6,165 nucleotides of DNA from Porticoccaceae bacterium (lineage in GTDB: Bacteria > Pseudomonadota > Gammaproteobacteria > Pseudomonadales > Porticoccaceae), in contig JALRJD010000046.1 of NCBI GenBank assembly GCA_023255165.1, forward strand, positions 1 to 6,165, read 5' to 3'. The position numbers and the translations under genes were made by a program. The notes under the pieces are model-generated. The model had not been told where the DNA came from. It did not search any database and saw only the letters and a list, made by a program, of their open reading frames with translations. Of this stretch, positions 1 to 5,910 are shown piece by piece (position 1 is the first letter of the stretch; every line of letters starts with the position of its first letter).

Positions 1-50
1 CAGGCCAGCACATAAATGGCCAAGATAATAACTGCGAGAAGATAAATCAC
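1..50 (-). CDS. Start of an unidentified gene with a hydrophobic N-terminus (partial, runs off the left edge)
   Basis: Only 16 codons are visible, reading leftward from a GTG at 48-50. They encode (V/M)IYLLAVIILAIYVLA, a continuous hydrophobic stretch typical of an N-terminal membrane anchor or an unusually uncharged signal peptide. Three things support a true start. An AGGA Shine-Dalgarno core lies at 58-61, seven bases before the GTG. A sigma-70-like promoter lies at 81-108. The frame is closed upstream by a stop at 84-86, with no other start in between. In Pseudomonas-like genomes lolA sits downstream of ftsK on this strand, but a LolA signal peptide normally begins with basic residues and none are seen here. 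I do not recognise the gene. The opposite strand is also open across 3-65 (20 codons to a TAG), but that peptide is polar and unremarkable. Confidence 0.5.
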   Translation of the reverse strand, partial: MIYLLAVIILAIYVLA

Positions 51-80
51 GTCAACGTCCTGTAGAGATAATTTGTTTAA

Positions 81-108
81 ATATTAGTCCACAGATCAGA
101 GTAGTCAA
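81..108 (-). promoter_or_regulatory. Sigma-70-like promoter for the left-edge gene
   Basis: Read on the minus strand, TTGACT (103-108, 5/6 match to the -35 consensus) is followed after 16 bases by TAATAT (81-86, 4/6 match to -10). The predicted transcript start is near 74, giving a leader of about 24 bases that contains the AGGA site. An A/T-rich tract, AATTAAAAATT (108-118 on this strand), overlaps and precedes the -35 and could act as an UP element. The call rests on the agreement of promoter, ribosome site and start codon; no single element is decisive. Confidence 0.45.
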
Positions 109-115
109 TTTTTAA

Positions 116-141
116 TTGGACAGGCGAAACAGTTGGTCCAA
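116..141. repeat. Inverted repeat TTGGAC-N14-GTCCAA downstream of ftsK
   Basis: The perfect 6-bp arms lie at 116-121 and 136-141. A second small dyad, CAATT/AATTG (106-110 and 114-118), overlaps it on the left. The element lies about 80 bases beyond the ftsK stop and immediately upstream of the promoter of the next leftward gene. It could be a weak ftsK terminator, since the hairpin is followed leftward by A/T-rich sequence, but no real run of U would be made. An operator is the other possibility. The rest of 66-220 holds no credible gene. Confidence 0.3.
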
Positions 142-220
142 GCCATTAGGAGAAGTTGGTAGCGTTTCTTTTACAGCTCCTTTTGAATACTCCAATGTCG
201 TTCGCTGCTAAAGATTAGTC

Positions 221-2626
221 CTAGCGCCCACCCGGCGCCAATATCTCCCGGCTACCATTGCTGTTCATCGCACTGACCACGCCGGCCTCTTCCATCTGTT
301 CGATCAGACGCGCAGCGCGGTTGTAACCAACTCGAAGTTTGCGCTGCACCGATGAGATGGAGGCTTTGCGGCTCTCCAGCACAAAGGCGACGGCTTCGTC
401 GTAGAGTGGGTCTGACTCGGGGTCGCCTTCGCCGCCCTCTTCGCTGCCGCTATAGCCTGGCACGGCGATGGAGGAGACAGCCGCTTCATCGGTGATTTCG
501 GTAAGGTAGTTGGGCTCGCCGCGGCGCTTCCAGTCGGCGACCACTTTGTGCACTTCGTGGTCATCGACAAAGCAGCCGTGGATACGTTCCGGCACGCTGG
601 TACCCGGTGGCAGATAGAGCATATCGCCATGACCGAGCAGTTGTTCGGCACCGCCCTGGTCGAGGATGGTGCGCGAGTCAATTTTTGATGACACCTGGAA
701 GGCAATTCGAGTTGGTACGTTGGCTTTGATCAGGCCTGTGATTACATCCACCGATGGACGCTGGGTGGCGAGGATCAGGTGGATGCCGGCGGCGCGGGCT
801 TTCTGCGCGATACGGGCAATCAACTGCTCGACCTTTTTGCCAACGATCATCATCATATCGGCAAATTCATCAATCACCACGACGATATAAGGCAGGGTCT
901 CAAGGGTTGGCGCTTCCGGGGCCTCCTGGGTGGCGTCCCAACCCATCTCGTCGGGGTTAAAGGTCCACAGCGGGTCGGTAATCGGGTTGCCGGCCTTTAT
1001 TGCATCTTCAATTTTGCGGTTATAGCCGGCCAGGTTGCGCACGCCGAGTGCGGCCATCAGTTTATAGCGCCGCTCCATCTCGCCAACACACCAGCGCAGA
1101 CCGCTGGCAGCATCTTTCATGTCGGTAATGACCGGAGTCAGCAGATGGGGGATGCCGTCGTAAACCGACAGCTCAAGCATTTTCGGATCGATCAGAATCA
1201 GTTTGACCTCTTCCGGCGAGGCTTTGAACAGCAGGCTTAACAGCATCGCGTTAATACCCACCGACTTACCGGAACCGGTGGTACCGGCGACCAGCAGGTG
1301 CGGCATGCGCCCGAGGTCGGCGACAATCGGCACGCCGGCAATATCGTGACCCAGTGCCAGGGTAACTGGCGAACTTGGACGGTCGTAGGCCTCTGATGAG
1401 AGCACTTCACTGAGGCGCACCATCTCGCGTTTTTCATTGGGAATTTCAATACCGACCACAGACTTGCCGGGAATCACCTCAACCACACGCACGCTGATTA
1501 CCGCCATGGAGCGCGCCAGATCTTTGGCCAAACCAGTAATGCGGCTGACCTTAACGCCCGCCGCGGGCTGAATCTCAAAGCGGGTTACCACCGGGCCAGG
1601 CAGCACTTCGACCACGTCGGCCTTGATACCAAAATCGAGCAGTTTGTGTTCCAGCAGGCGCGAGAGATGCTCGAGAGACTCTTCCGAGTAACCGGTATTA
1701 CTTTTACTGTCGGCGGCATCGAGCAGGTTGATTGGCGGCAGGGAACCGACAATTTCGCTGTCTTCAAACAGGGTTTGTTGCTTTTCCCGCTCAATGCGTT
1801 TGCTAACCGTAGGCTTGGCTTTGGGTTGCTGAATGGTCGGTGGCACGCGCAGCTTTTGCAGTTTGGTTTCGGTTTCAATTTTGGCCTGGCGCTCAAGCAC
1901 TGCTTCGCGGGACTTGGCTTTCTCCTGGCGTGCCAGTCGCAACGCGGCGACTCTGCTGCGGGCGCGGTCGTAGAGGTCGATAGTGCCCAGACCAAGGCGG
2001 TCGATCAGGCCGATCCAGGAGATATCAACAAATACCGTGAGGCCAAACAGAAATAGCGCCAGCAGAATTAATGTGCTGCCAACATAGCTGAAGACTGCCA
2101 TTGAGGCTTCGCCAATTTTATTGCCGAGAATGCCACCGACGCCGAACGGATAGCTGTTGAGCACTTCGGCATATTGAATATTGGCCAGTGAGGTGGCGCT
2201 GATCATCACCAGAATAAAACCGATTATGCGCAGGGTGAAGGTGACCGAGTCAAAACCGTCGGCGGCGCGGAGAATATAGGTGCGCAATATCTGAATTGCC
2301 CGCACCGCGAGCAGCGCTGGGAACAGATAGGCCATAACGCCGAACAGGGCAAAGAAGATATCCGCCACCCAGGCTCCGGCAAGCCCCACCGCATTGCTGA
2401 CGTCGCCGCGTGTACCGGTGTGTGACCAACCTGGGTCATCGGAGGAGTAGCTTAACAGTGCCAGCAACAATATTGCACAGAGCGCGATCCAGCCGATCAG
2501 TGCGCCTTCGGCGAGCAGTCGCTTGCTGCGGGTTTGGTGATGGCTGTCCTCTTCAGGAAGCGGTTTACGTTGCTTGGGCTTGTCTGTGCTCAACGGGTGA
2601 GTCCCTGTAATTTTGTGCAGGCTCAA
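221..2626 (-). CDS. ftsK: DNA translocase FtsK (cell division, chromosome segregation)
   Basis: FtsK is a septum-anchored, ATP-driven pump that moves chromosome ends into daughter cells and activates XerCD recombination at dif. The N-terminal part has about four membrane helices (roughly residues 43-60, 83-112, 131-150, 176-203). A short charged linker follows (about 210-300), possibly coiled-coil at 220-260. The motor domain carries Walker A GTTGSGKS (448-455) and Walker B VVVIDEF (582-588; D586, E587). An acidic spacer (725-740) leads to the C-terminal winged-helix gamma domain (about 740-797), which reads KOPS sequences. At 801 aa it is far shorter than E. coli FtsK (1329 aa), mainly because the linker is short; many proteobacterial FtsK proteins are this size. 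The start must be TTG. The longest frame starts at 2624-2626 with little Shine-Dalgarno. TTG at 2591-2593 (giving 790 aa) has AGGGA eight bases upstream and fits the predicted promoter better. It is divergent from trxB. Confidence 0.97.
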   Translation of the reverse strand: MSLHKITGTHPLSTDKPKQRKPLPEEDSHHQTRSKRLLAEGALIGWIALCAILLLALLSYSSDDPGWSHTGTRGDVSNAVGLAGAWVADIFFALFGVMAYLFPALLAVRAIQILRTYILRAADGFDSVTFTLRIIGFILVMISATSLANIQYAEVLNSYPFGVGGILGNKIGEASMAVFSYVGSTLILLALFLFGLTVFVDISWIGLIDRLGLGTIDLYDRARSRVAALRLARQEKAKSREAVLERQAKIETETKLQKLRVPPTIQQPKAKPTVSKRIEREKQQTLFEDSEIVGSLPPINLLDAADSKSNTGYSEESLEHLSRLLEHKLLDFGIKADVVEVLPGPVVTRFEIQPAAGVKVSRITGLAKDLARSMAVISVRVVEVIPGKSVVGIEIPNEKREMVRLSEVLSSEAYDRPSSPVTLALGHDIAGVPIVADLGRMPHLLVAGTTGSGKSVGINAMLLSLLFKASPEEVKLILIDPKMLELSVYDGIPHLLTPVITDMKDAASGLRWCVGEMERRYKLMAALGVRNLAGYNRKIEDAIKAGNPITDPLWTFNPDEMGWDATQEAPEAPTLETLPYIVVVIDEFADMMMIVGKKVEQLIARIAQKARAAGIHLILATQRPSVDVITGLIKANVPTRIAFQVSSKIDSRTILDQGGAEQLLGHGDMLYLPPGTSVPERIHGCFVDDHEVHKVVADWKRRGEPNYLTEITDEAAVSSIAVPGYSGSEEGGEGDPESDPLYDEAVAFVLESRKASISSVQRKLRVGYNRAARLIEQMEEAGVVSAMNSNGSREILAPGGR

Positions 2627-2642
2627 TTGTAGCCCGTTGAAA

Positions 2643-2671
2643 ATTAAAAGCTACGTTTGCGCCGGGGTTAA
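2643..2671 (-). promoter_or_regulatory. Candidate sigma-70 promoter for ftsK
   Basis: On the minus strand, TTAACC (2666-2671, 4/6 to -35) is separated by exactly 17 bases from TTTAAT (2643-2648, 5/6 to -10). Transcription would begin near 2636. That leaves only about ten bases before the upstream TTG (2626) but about forty before the TTG at 2593, which favours the downstream start of ftsK. Confidence 0.4.
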
Positions 2672-2747
2672 TGGCCTTCGCAAGACGATTCGAGGCTAAT
2701 TGGTGGGGTTATTTCAGCCATATTCCGGGATTGGCCAAAGATAAGTT

Positions 2748-2761
2748 AAAAACCTGTTTTT
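2748..2761. repeat. Short palindrome AAAAAC-CT-GTTTTT in the ftsK/trxB spacer
   Basis: Perfect 6-bp arms (2748-2753 and 2756-2761) flank a two-base centre, near the middle of the divergent intergenic region. The short centre argues against a stable RNA hairpin and fits a protein-binding dyad better. It could also be chance in A/T-rich DNA. No known regulator motif is recognised. Confidence 0.25.
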
Positions 2762-2811
2762 CCGCGCCATGGGATTGATTATCATAGCGACCTTTCAAGA
2801 TTGCCCTGCTT

Positions 2812-2834
2812 TATATTCTGCACAAGTCAGAATA
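2812..2834 (+). promoter_or_regulatory. Possible trxB -10 region overlapping a perfect dyad (operator candidate)
   Basis: TATTCTG (2814-2820) and CAGAATA (2828-2834) form a perfect 7-bp inverted repeat around the spacer CACAAGT. The left arm overlaps TATATT (2812-2817), a 5/6 match to a sigma-70 -10 hexamer. No acceptable -35 lies 16-18 bases upstream, so the promoter, if real, may need an activator or be blocked by a protein on the dyad. The dyad ends 41 bases before the trxB ATG. It is not a LexA box (spacing wrong) and does not match the OxyR tetranucleotide pattern. A small hairpin in the leader RNA is the alternative. Confidence 0.35.
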
Positions 2835-2875
2835 CGCATATCAAAATTTACCGCTAAAAAATGAAGAGAGCCACC

Positions 2876-3820
2876 ATGTCTGAGACACAACATTATCCGC
2901 TGATTATTTTAGGTTCTGGCCCGGCTGGCTGGACTGCCGCAGTCTATGCCGCACGCGCCAATCTAAACCCGGTTGTGATCACCGGCATTCAGCAAGGTGG
3001 CCAATTGACCACCACCACAGATGTGGATAATTGGCCCGGCGACGCCGACGGTGTGCAGGGGCCAGACTTAATGGTTCGCATGCAAAAACATGCGGAACGC
3101 TTTGATACTAAAACCATTTTTGATCATATTGATGAAGTGGAATTGAACGAGCGCCCTTTCCGCCTGAAAGGCTCGAATAATTACAGCTGCGATGCGCTGA
3201 TTATCGCCACTGGCGCCTCGGCGCAATATCTCGGGCTGCCCTCTGAAGAGGCCTTTATGGGCAAAGGCGTTAGCGCCTGTGCGACCTGCGACGGGTTTTT
3301 CTACCGCAATAAAAAAGTCGCTGTTCTCGGCGGCGGCAACACCGCGGTTGAAGAAGCGCTGTATCTGTCGAATATCTGCAGCGAGGTAACGTTGATTCAC
3401 CGTCGCGATGAACTGCGCGCCGAGAAGATGTTGCAAGACAAGCTTTTTGAGAAAAACAAAAACGGCAATATCAATATCGAGTGGAACCATAATCTCGACG
3501 AAGTGCTCGGCGACGATGCTGGCGTAACCGGTGTGCGTATTAAGAGTACGGTTGATGGCGCCACCAAAGAGCTGGATGTTGACGGCGTATTTATCGCCAT
3601 CGGCCACAAGCCCAACACCGATATTTTTGCCGGCAAGCTGGATATGAAAGATGGCTACCTGACTATTGCCGGTGGCATGAATGGCAACGCCACGGAAACC
3701 AGCGTGAAAGGTGTGTTTGCCGCCGGTGATGTTGCCGACCATGTCTATCGTCAGGCGGTAACGTCCGCGGGCAGCGGTTGTATGGCGGCCCTGGATGCGG
3801 AGCGCTTCCTCGACCAATAA
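2876..3820 (+). CDS. trxB: Thioredoxin reductase (NADPH)
   Basis: TrxB is a cytoplasmic flavoenzyme that passes electrons from NADPH through FAD and a redox disulfide to thioredoxin, keeping protein thiols reduced. Counting from the ATG at 2876 the protein is 314 aa (E. coli 321). Visible motifs are the FAD-binding GSGPAG (13-18), the active-site CATC with Cys135 and Cys138, the NADPH-binding GGGNTA (152-157) with HRR (175-177), and the C-terminal FAD-contacting segment starting GDVADHVYRQA (284-294). An upstream in-frame ATG at 2861 would add five residues, but it has no Shine-Dalgarno site. The ATG at 2876 follows a GAGAG tract with five bases between and aligns with the E. coli N-terminus. 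The gene is divergent from ftsK and leads into aat 18 bases later, so the two are probably one transcript. Confidence 0.98.
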   Translation: MSETQHYPLIILGSGPAGWTAAVYAARANLNPVVITGIQQGGQLTTTTDVDNWPGDADGVQGPDLMVRMQKHAERFDTKTIFDHIDEVELNERPFRLKGSNNYSCDALIIATGASAQYLGLPSEEAFMGKGVSACATCDGFFYRNKKVAVLGGGNTAVEEALYLSNICSEVTLIHRRDELRAEKMLQDKLFEKNKNGNINIEWNHNLDEVLGDDAGVTGVRIKSTVDGATKELDVDGVFIAIGHKPNTDIFAGKLDMKDGYLTIAGGMNGNATETSVKGVFAAGDVADHVYRQAVTSAGSGCMAALDAERFLDQ

Positions 3821-3838
3821 CTCCGGTGGAGTCTGTGT

Positions 3839-4561
3839 ATGCAGATACCTCTGCTCGACCCTGATCAGCCGCGGTTTCCGAACCCGGCTGATGCGCTCAC
3901 AGAGCCCGATGGGCTGCTGGCGGCCGGGGGCAATCTGCGGCCAAACACGCTTCTCAACGCTTACAGACGCGGTGTTTTTCCCTGGTATCAGGATGGCGAT
4001 CCAATTCTCTGGTGGAGCCCCGCGACCCGCTGCGTGATCGACCCCCTCACCCTGCACTGCTCTAAAAGCCTGCGTAAATCACTGCGGCGCAAAGATTATC
4101 AAGTCACTGTGGATGCCGCGTTTGATCAGGTTATTCACGGCTGCAGCGAGCCTCGCGAAGATGACGGCGGCACCTGGATTACAGACGAGATGATTGCCGC
4201 CTATATTGAACTGCACCGGCTCGGCCAGGCGCACTCGCTTGAGGTGTGGCACAACCAGCAGCTCGTCGGCGGCCTGTACGGCATTGCAGTAGGCGGTCTG
4301 TTTTGCGGGGAGTCAATGTTTAGTCGCCGCACCGACAGTTCCAAGATTGCCATGGCCCATCTCTGTCGCTGGGGGTTGCAGTCTGGCATCGAGTTGATTG
4401 ACTGCCAGCTGGTTAACCCTCACCTGCTGAGTCTTGGCGCCCAGAGTGTAAAGCGCGGTGAGTTTTTAAAACAGCTTGTGCGTCTGCGTGAACAACATTC
4501 CCCCTGGCCCGAGCAAGCCGGGGAACAGCACTCGTTTACGCTCGATTACGATTGGCAATAA
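3839..4561 (+). CDS. aat: Leucyl/phenylalanyl-tRNA--protein transferase
   Basis: Aat moves Leu (or Phe) from its aminoacyl-tRNA onto proteins with N-terminal Lys or Arg, creating a primary destabilising residue that ClpS delivers to ClpAP. The 240-aa length agrees with the family (E. coli 234). Family hallmarks are the N-terminal GLLAAGGNL segment (25-33), AYRRGVFPWY (41-50), ILWWSP (56-61), GGLYGIAVGGLFCGESMFSR (144-163) and IDCQLVNPHLLSLGA (187-201). Glu158, Asp188 and Gln190 correspond, with an offset of two, to the residues implicated in catalysis in the E. coli enzyme (Glu156, Asp186, Gln188). GGAG at 3828-3831 sits seven bases before the ATG. The tight 18-base gap to trxB suggests cotranscription. 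No strong terminator follows. Confidence 0.97.
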   Translation: MQIPLLDPDQPRFPNPADALTEPDGLLAAGGNLRPNTLLNAYRRGVFPWYQDGDPILWWSPATRCVIDPLTLHCSKSLRKSLRRKDYQVTVDAAFDQVIHGCSEPREDDGGTWITDEMIAAYIELHRLGQAHSLEVWHNQQLVGGLYGIAVGGLFCGESMFSRRTDSSKIAMAHLCRWGLQSGIELIDCQLVNPHLLSLGAQSVKRGEFLKQLVRLREQHSPWPEQAGEQHSFTLDYDWQ

Positions 4562-4639
4562 AAACACCTGAAGAGCCGTTGAGTATCCCGCGGTGCTGTT
4601 CTACTCTTACTATTAATTTGTTTGTTATTAATTCACGAC

Positions 4640-4668
4640 TTTAATTTAGTGTCTTTTCTGTTGATAAT
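4640..4668 (+). promoter_or_regulatory. Weak promoter candidate in the AT-rich gap before ate/bpt
   Basis: GATAAT (4663-4668, 5/6 to -10) lies 17 bases after TTTAAT (4640-4645, only 3/6 to -35). Transcription would start near 4675, about 37 bases before the ATG. The whole stretch 4605-4680 is clearly more A/T-rich than its surroundings, and two ATTAAT copies (4612-4617, 4627-4632) are spaced 15 bases apart. The 150-base separation from aat makes an independent promoter plausible, though its exact position is uncertain. Confidence 0.3.
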
Positions 4669-4711
4669 TTTTACCGTTAGTTGACTCGGCAAGCCCTAAG
4701 GTGCTCTTTAC

Positions 4712-5434
4712 ATGACCCGCGATATTTCGCCAGATATTGGCACCATCAGGCTCTGCCTGACCGAGGCACATGAGTGCAGTTACCTTCCCGGCCAACAATC
4801 CACCACCGCATTTGTCGATCCCGACCGGCACATTGATCTCGATCTCTATTCACGCATGACCACCCTGGGCTTTCGCCGCAGCGGCCCTTATCTTTACGCG
4901 CCCAAGTGTGGCAGCTGCACAGCCTGTGTGCCGGCGCGCATCCCGGTGGCGTCGTTTCAATGGAGCCGGGCACAAAAGCGCTGCTGGAAAAAGAACAACG
5001 ATATCTTGGTTGAGCAGCTCGACTCGATTAATGTCGGTGAGCACTTTCCGGTGTATGCCCGCTATATTGAGCAGCGCCACCCCGATGGCGATATGTATCC
5101 GCCGATGAGAAGGCAGTTTGAAGAGTTTCTCGGCAATGCCTGGGGTTGCACACAGTTTCTGGAATTCAGATTGGACAGTCAGTTGATTGGCTGCGCCGTG
5201 GTCGATGTGGTTCACAACGGCCTATCCGCTATCTACACCTATTATGATCCCGCCTTTGCTGACCGTGGTCTCGGCGTTCTCGCCATCCTCTTTGAGATCA
5301 ATCTGGCTCAGCGTCTCGGTCTTGAACATCTCTATCTCGGCTACTGGATTTCCGGTTGCGACAAGATGAAGTACAAGACCAACTATCGCCCGCTTGAGTT
5401 GTACCGGGAAAATCGCTGGCGAATTAGCGAATGA
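4712..5434 (+). CDS. bpt: Aspartate/glutamate leucyltransferase (bacterial ATE-like protein, Bpt)
   Basis: This is the bacterial relative of eukaryotic arginyltransferase ATE1, often annotated ate. The characterised Vibrio protein (Bpt) transfers Leu from leucyl-tRNA to N-terminal Asp or Glu, marking proteins for ClpS/ClpAP. The 240-aa protein shows the ATE N-terminal domain (about 12-82) with ECSYLPG (21-27, Cys22) and the cysteine cluster CGSCTAC (Cys66, Cys69, Cys72). The C-terminal acyltransferase-like domain (about 105-232) contains GCAVVDVV (160-167), AIYTYYDP (173-180), the GLGVLAILFEI stretch (186-196) and YLGYWISGCDKMKYKTNYRP (208-227). An AAGGTG Shine-Dalgarno tract (4698-4703) lies eight bases before the ATG. 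Leucyl rather than arginyl specificity is inferred from bacterial family members; the sequence alone does not prove it. Neighbouring aat and clpA fit an N-degron role. Confidence 0.95.
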   Translation: MTRDISPDIGTIRLCLTEAHECSYLPGQQSTTAFVDPDRHIDLDLYSRMTTLGFRRSGPYLYAPKCGSCTACVPARIPVASFQWSRAQKRCWKKNNDILVEQLDSINVGEHFPVYARYIEQRHPDGDMYPPMRRQFEEFLGNAWGCTQFLEFRLDSQLIGCAVVDVVHNGLSAIYTYYDPAFADRGLGVLAILFEINLAQRLGLEHLYLGYWISGCDKMKYKTNYRPLELYRENRWRISE

Positions 5435-5437
5435 CTT

Positions 5438-5446
5438 TGCTATACG
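5438..5446 (+). promoter_or_regulatory. Possible extended -10 promoter upstream of infA
   Basis: TGC-TATACG resembles an extended -10 element (TGn followed by a 4/6 hexamer) just after the bpt stop codon, with no clear -35. It would give a leader of about 95 bases for infA. The 113-base gap before infA allows a separate promoter, as infA has in E. coli, but this site is a weak match. Confidence 0.22.
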
Positions 5447-5547
5447 AGGCGATTTAGGGCAAACTTGCCGCGCTTTTTAGCGTCGAGCCTGTCTCGGCCA
5501 AGCATTTTGGTACAACAATCTTACTCTAAAGGCACTAAATCAGGCTT

Positions 5548-5766
5548 ATGGCAAAAGAAGATCATATTGAATTTGAAGGCGAAGTTATCGACACTTTGCC
5601 CAACACCACCTTCCGCGTAAAGCTGGAAAATGGTCACGTCATCATTGCTCATATCTCGGGCAAGATGCGCAAACACTACATTCGTATTCTTACGGGTGAC
5701 AAGGTCAAGGTTGAGATGACTCCCTATGACCTGACCAAAGGTCGTATTACCTTCAGAGAACGTTAA
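5548..5766 (+). CDS. infA: Translation initiation factor IF-1
   Basis: IF-1 binds the A site of the 30S subunit and works with IF-2 and IF-3 to set up initiation. The product is 72 aa, the same length as E. coli IF-1, and nearly identical over long stretches: the N-terminus MAKEDHIE, TLPNTTFRVKLENGHV (16-31), AHISGKMRKHYIRILTGDKV (34-53) and TPYDLTKGRITFRER (58-72). The whole protein is one S1-type OB fold. The Shine-Dalgarno region is weak: AGG (5542-5544) is only three bases from the ATG and AAAGG (5528-5532) is fifteen bases away. It converges with clpA, the arrangement also seen in E. coli and Pseudomonas, although the tRNA-Ser gene near this junction in E. coli is absent here. Confidence 0.98.
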   Translation: MAKEDHIEFEGEVIDTLPNTTFRVKLENGHVIIAHISGKMRKHYIRILTGDKVKVEMTPYDLTKGRITFRER

Positions 5767-5808
5767 GTTCCAACCCCTCTAGCAGTTTCTTTTTTACCCC
5801 TAAAACAA

Positions 5809-5865
5809 AACCGCCGCAGCAATCCAAACGCTTCTTTAAGCTGGTTTGGAATCACTGCGGCGGTT
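5809..5865. terminator. Bidirectional nested hairpin terminator between infA and clpA
   Basis: The outer stem is a perfect 11-bp G/C-rich inverted repeat, AACCGCCGCAG (5809-5819) with CTGCGGCGGTT (5855-5865). Nested inside are TCCAAAC/GTTTGGA (5823-5829 with 5844-5850) and GCTT/AAGC (5830-5833 with 5838-5841) closing a CTTT loop. Leftward, the stem runs straight into TTTTGTTTT, a good U-tract for clpA. Rightward it is followed by a looser T-rich stretch (5864-5885) for infA. Its position between two convergent genes supports a shared terminator. Confidence 0.85.
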
Positions 5866-5910
5866 ATTGCTGTTTCGGTTTAGTTTGCGAACCTGCTTGT
5901 CGCGATGATC

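Noticed and set aside
156..218. 20-codon hydrophobic frame starting at TTG after AGGAG, pointing toward ftsK
   Set aside because: The gap between AGGAG and TTG is too short, the frame is tiny, and no promoter or target gene follows on that strand.
779..1240. 153-codon open frame antisense to the ftsK motor domain
   Set aside because: It is a mirror frame of highly conserved FtsK sequence, with no recognisable motif and no independent start signal.
1521..1534. A 12-base match (TTGGCCAAAGAT) between ftsK coding sequence and the ftsK/trxB spacer near 2731
   Set aside because: A shared 12-mer is expected by chance in a 6-kb window when both strands are considered, and the flanks do not match.
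2861..2875. Upstream ATG adding five residues to TrxB
   Set aside because: No Shine-Dalgarno site precedes it, while the ATG at 2876 aligns with the E. coli TrxB start and follows a purine tract.
3068..4057. 329-codon open frame antisense to trxB and the start of aat
   Set aside because: It lies opposite two unmistakable conserved genes, has no ribosome site or family motif, and its openness follows from codon choice on the coding strand.
4498..4525. Hairpin TTCCCC/GGGGAA near the 3' end of aat
   Set aside because: It lies inside coding sequence and needs a bulge to extend. No T-run follows.
5482..5498. Small hairpin (GTCGAG/CTCGGC) between bpt and infA as a terminator
   Set aside because: The six-pair stem includes a wobble pair and is not directly followed by a T-run; too weak to call.
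5767..5910. Search for a tRNA gene between infA and clpA, as in E. coli (serW)
   Set aside because: The inverted repeats form one nested hairpin, not a cloverleaf, and no T-loop-like GTTCRA sequence in proper context is present.
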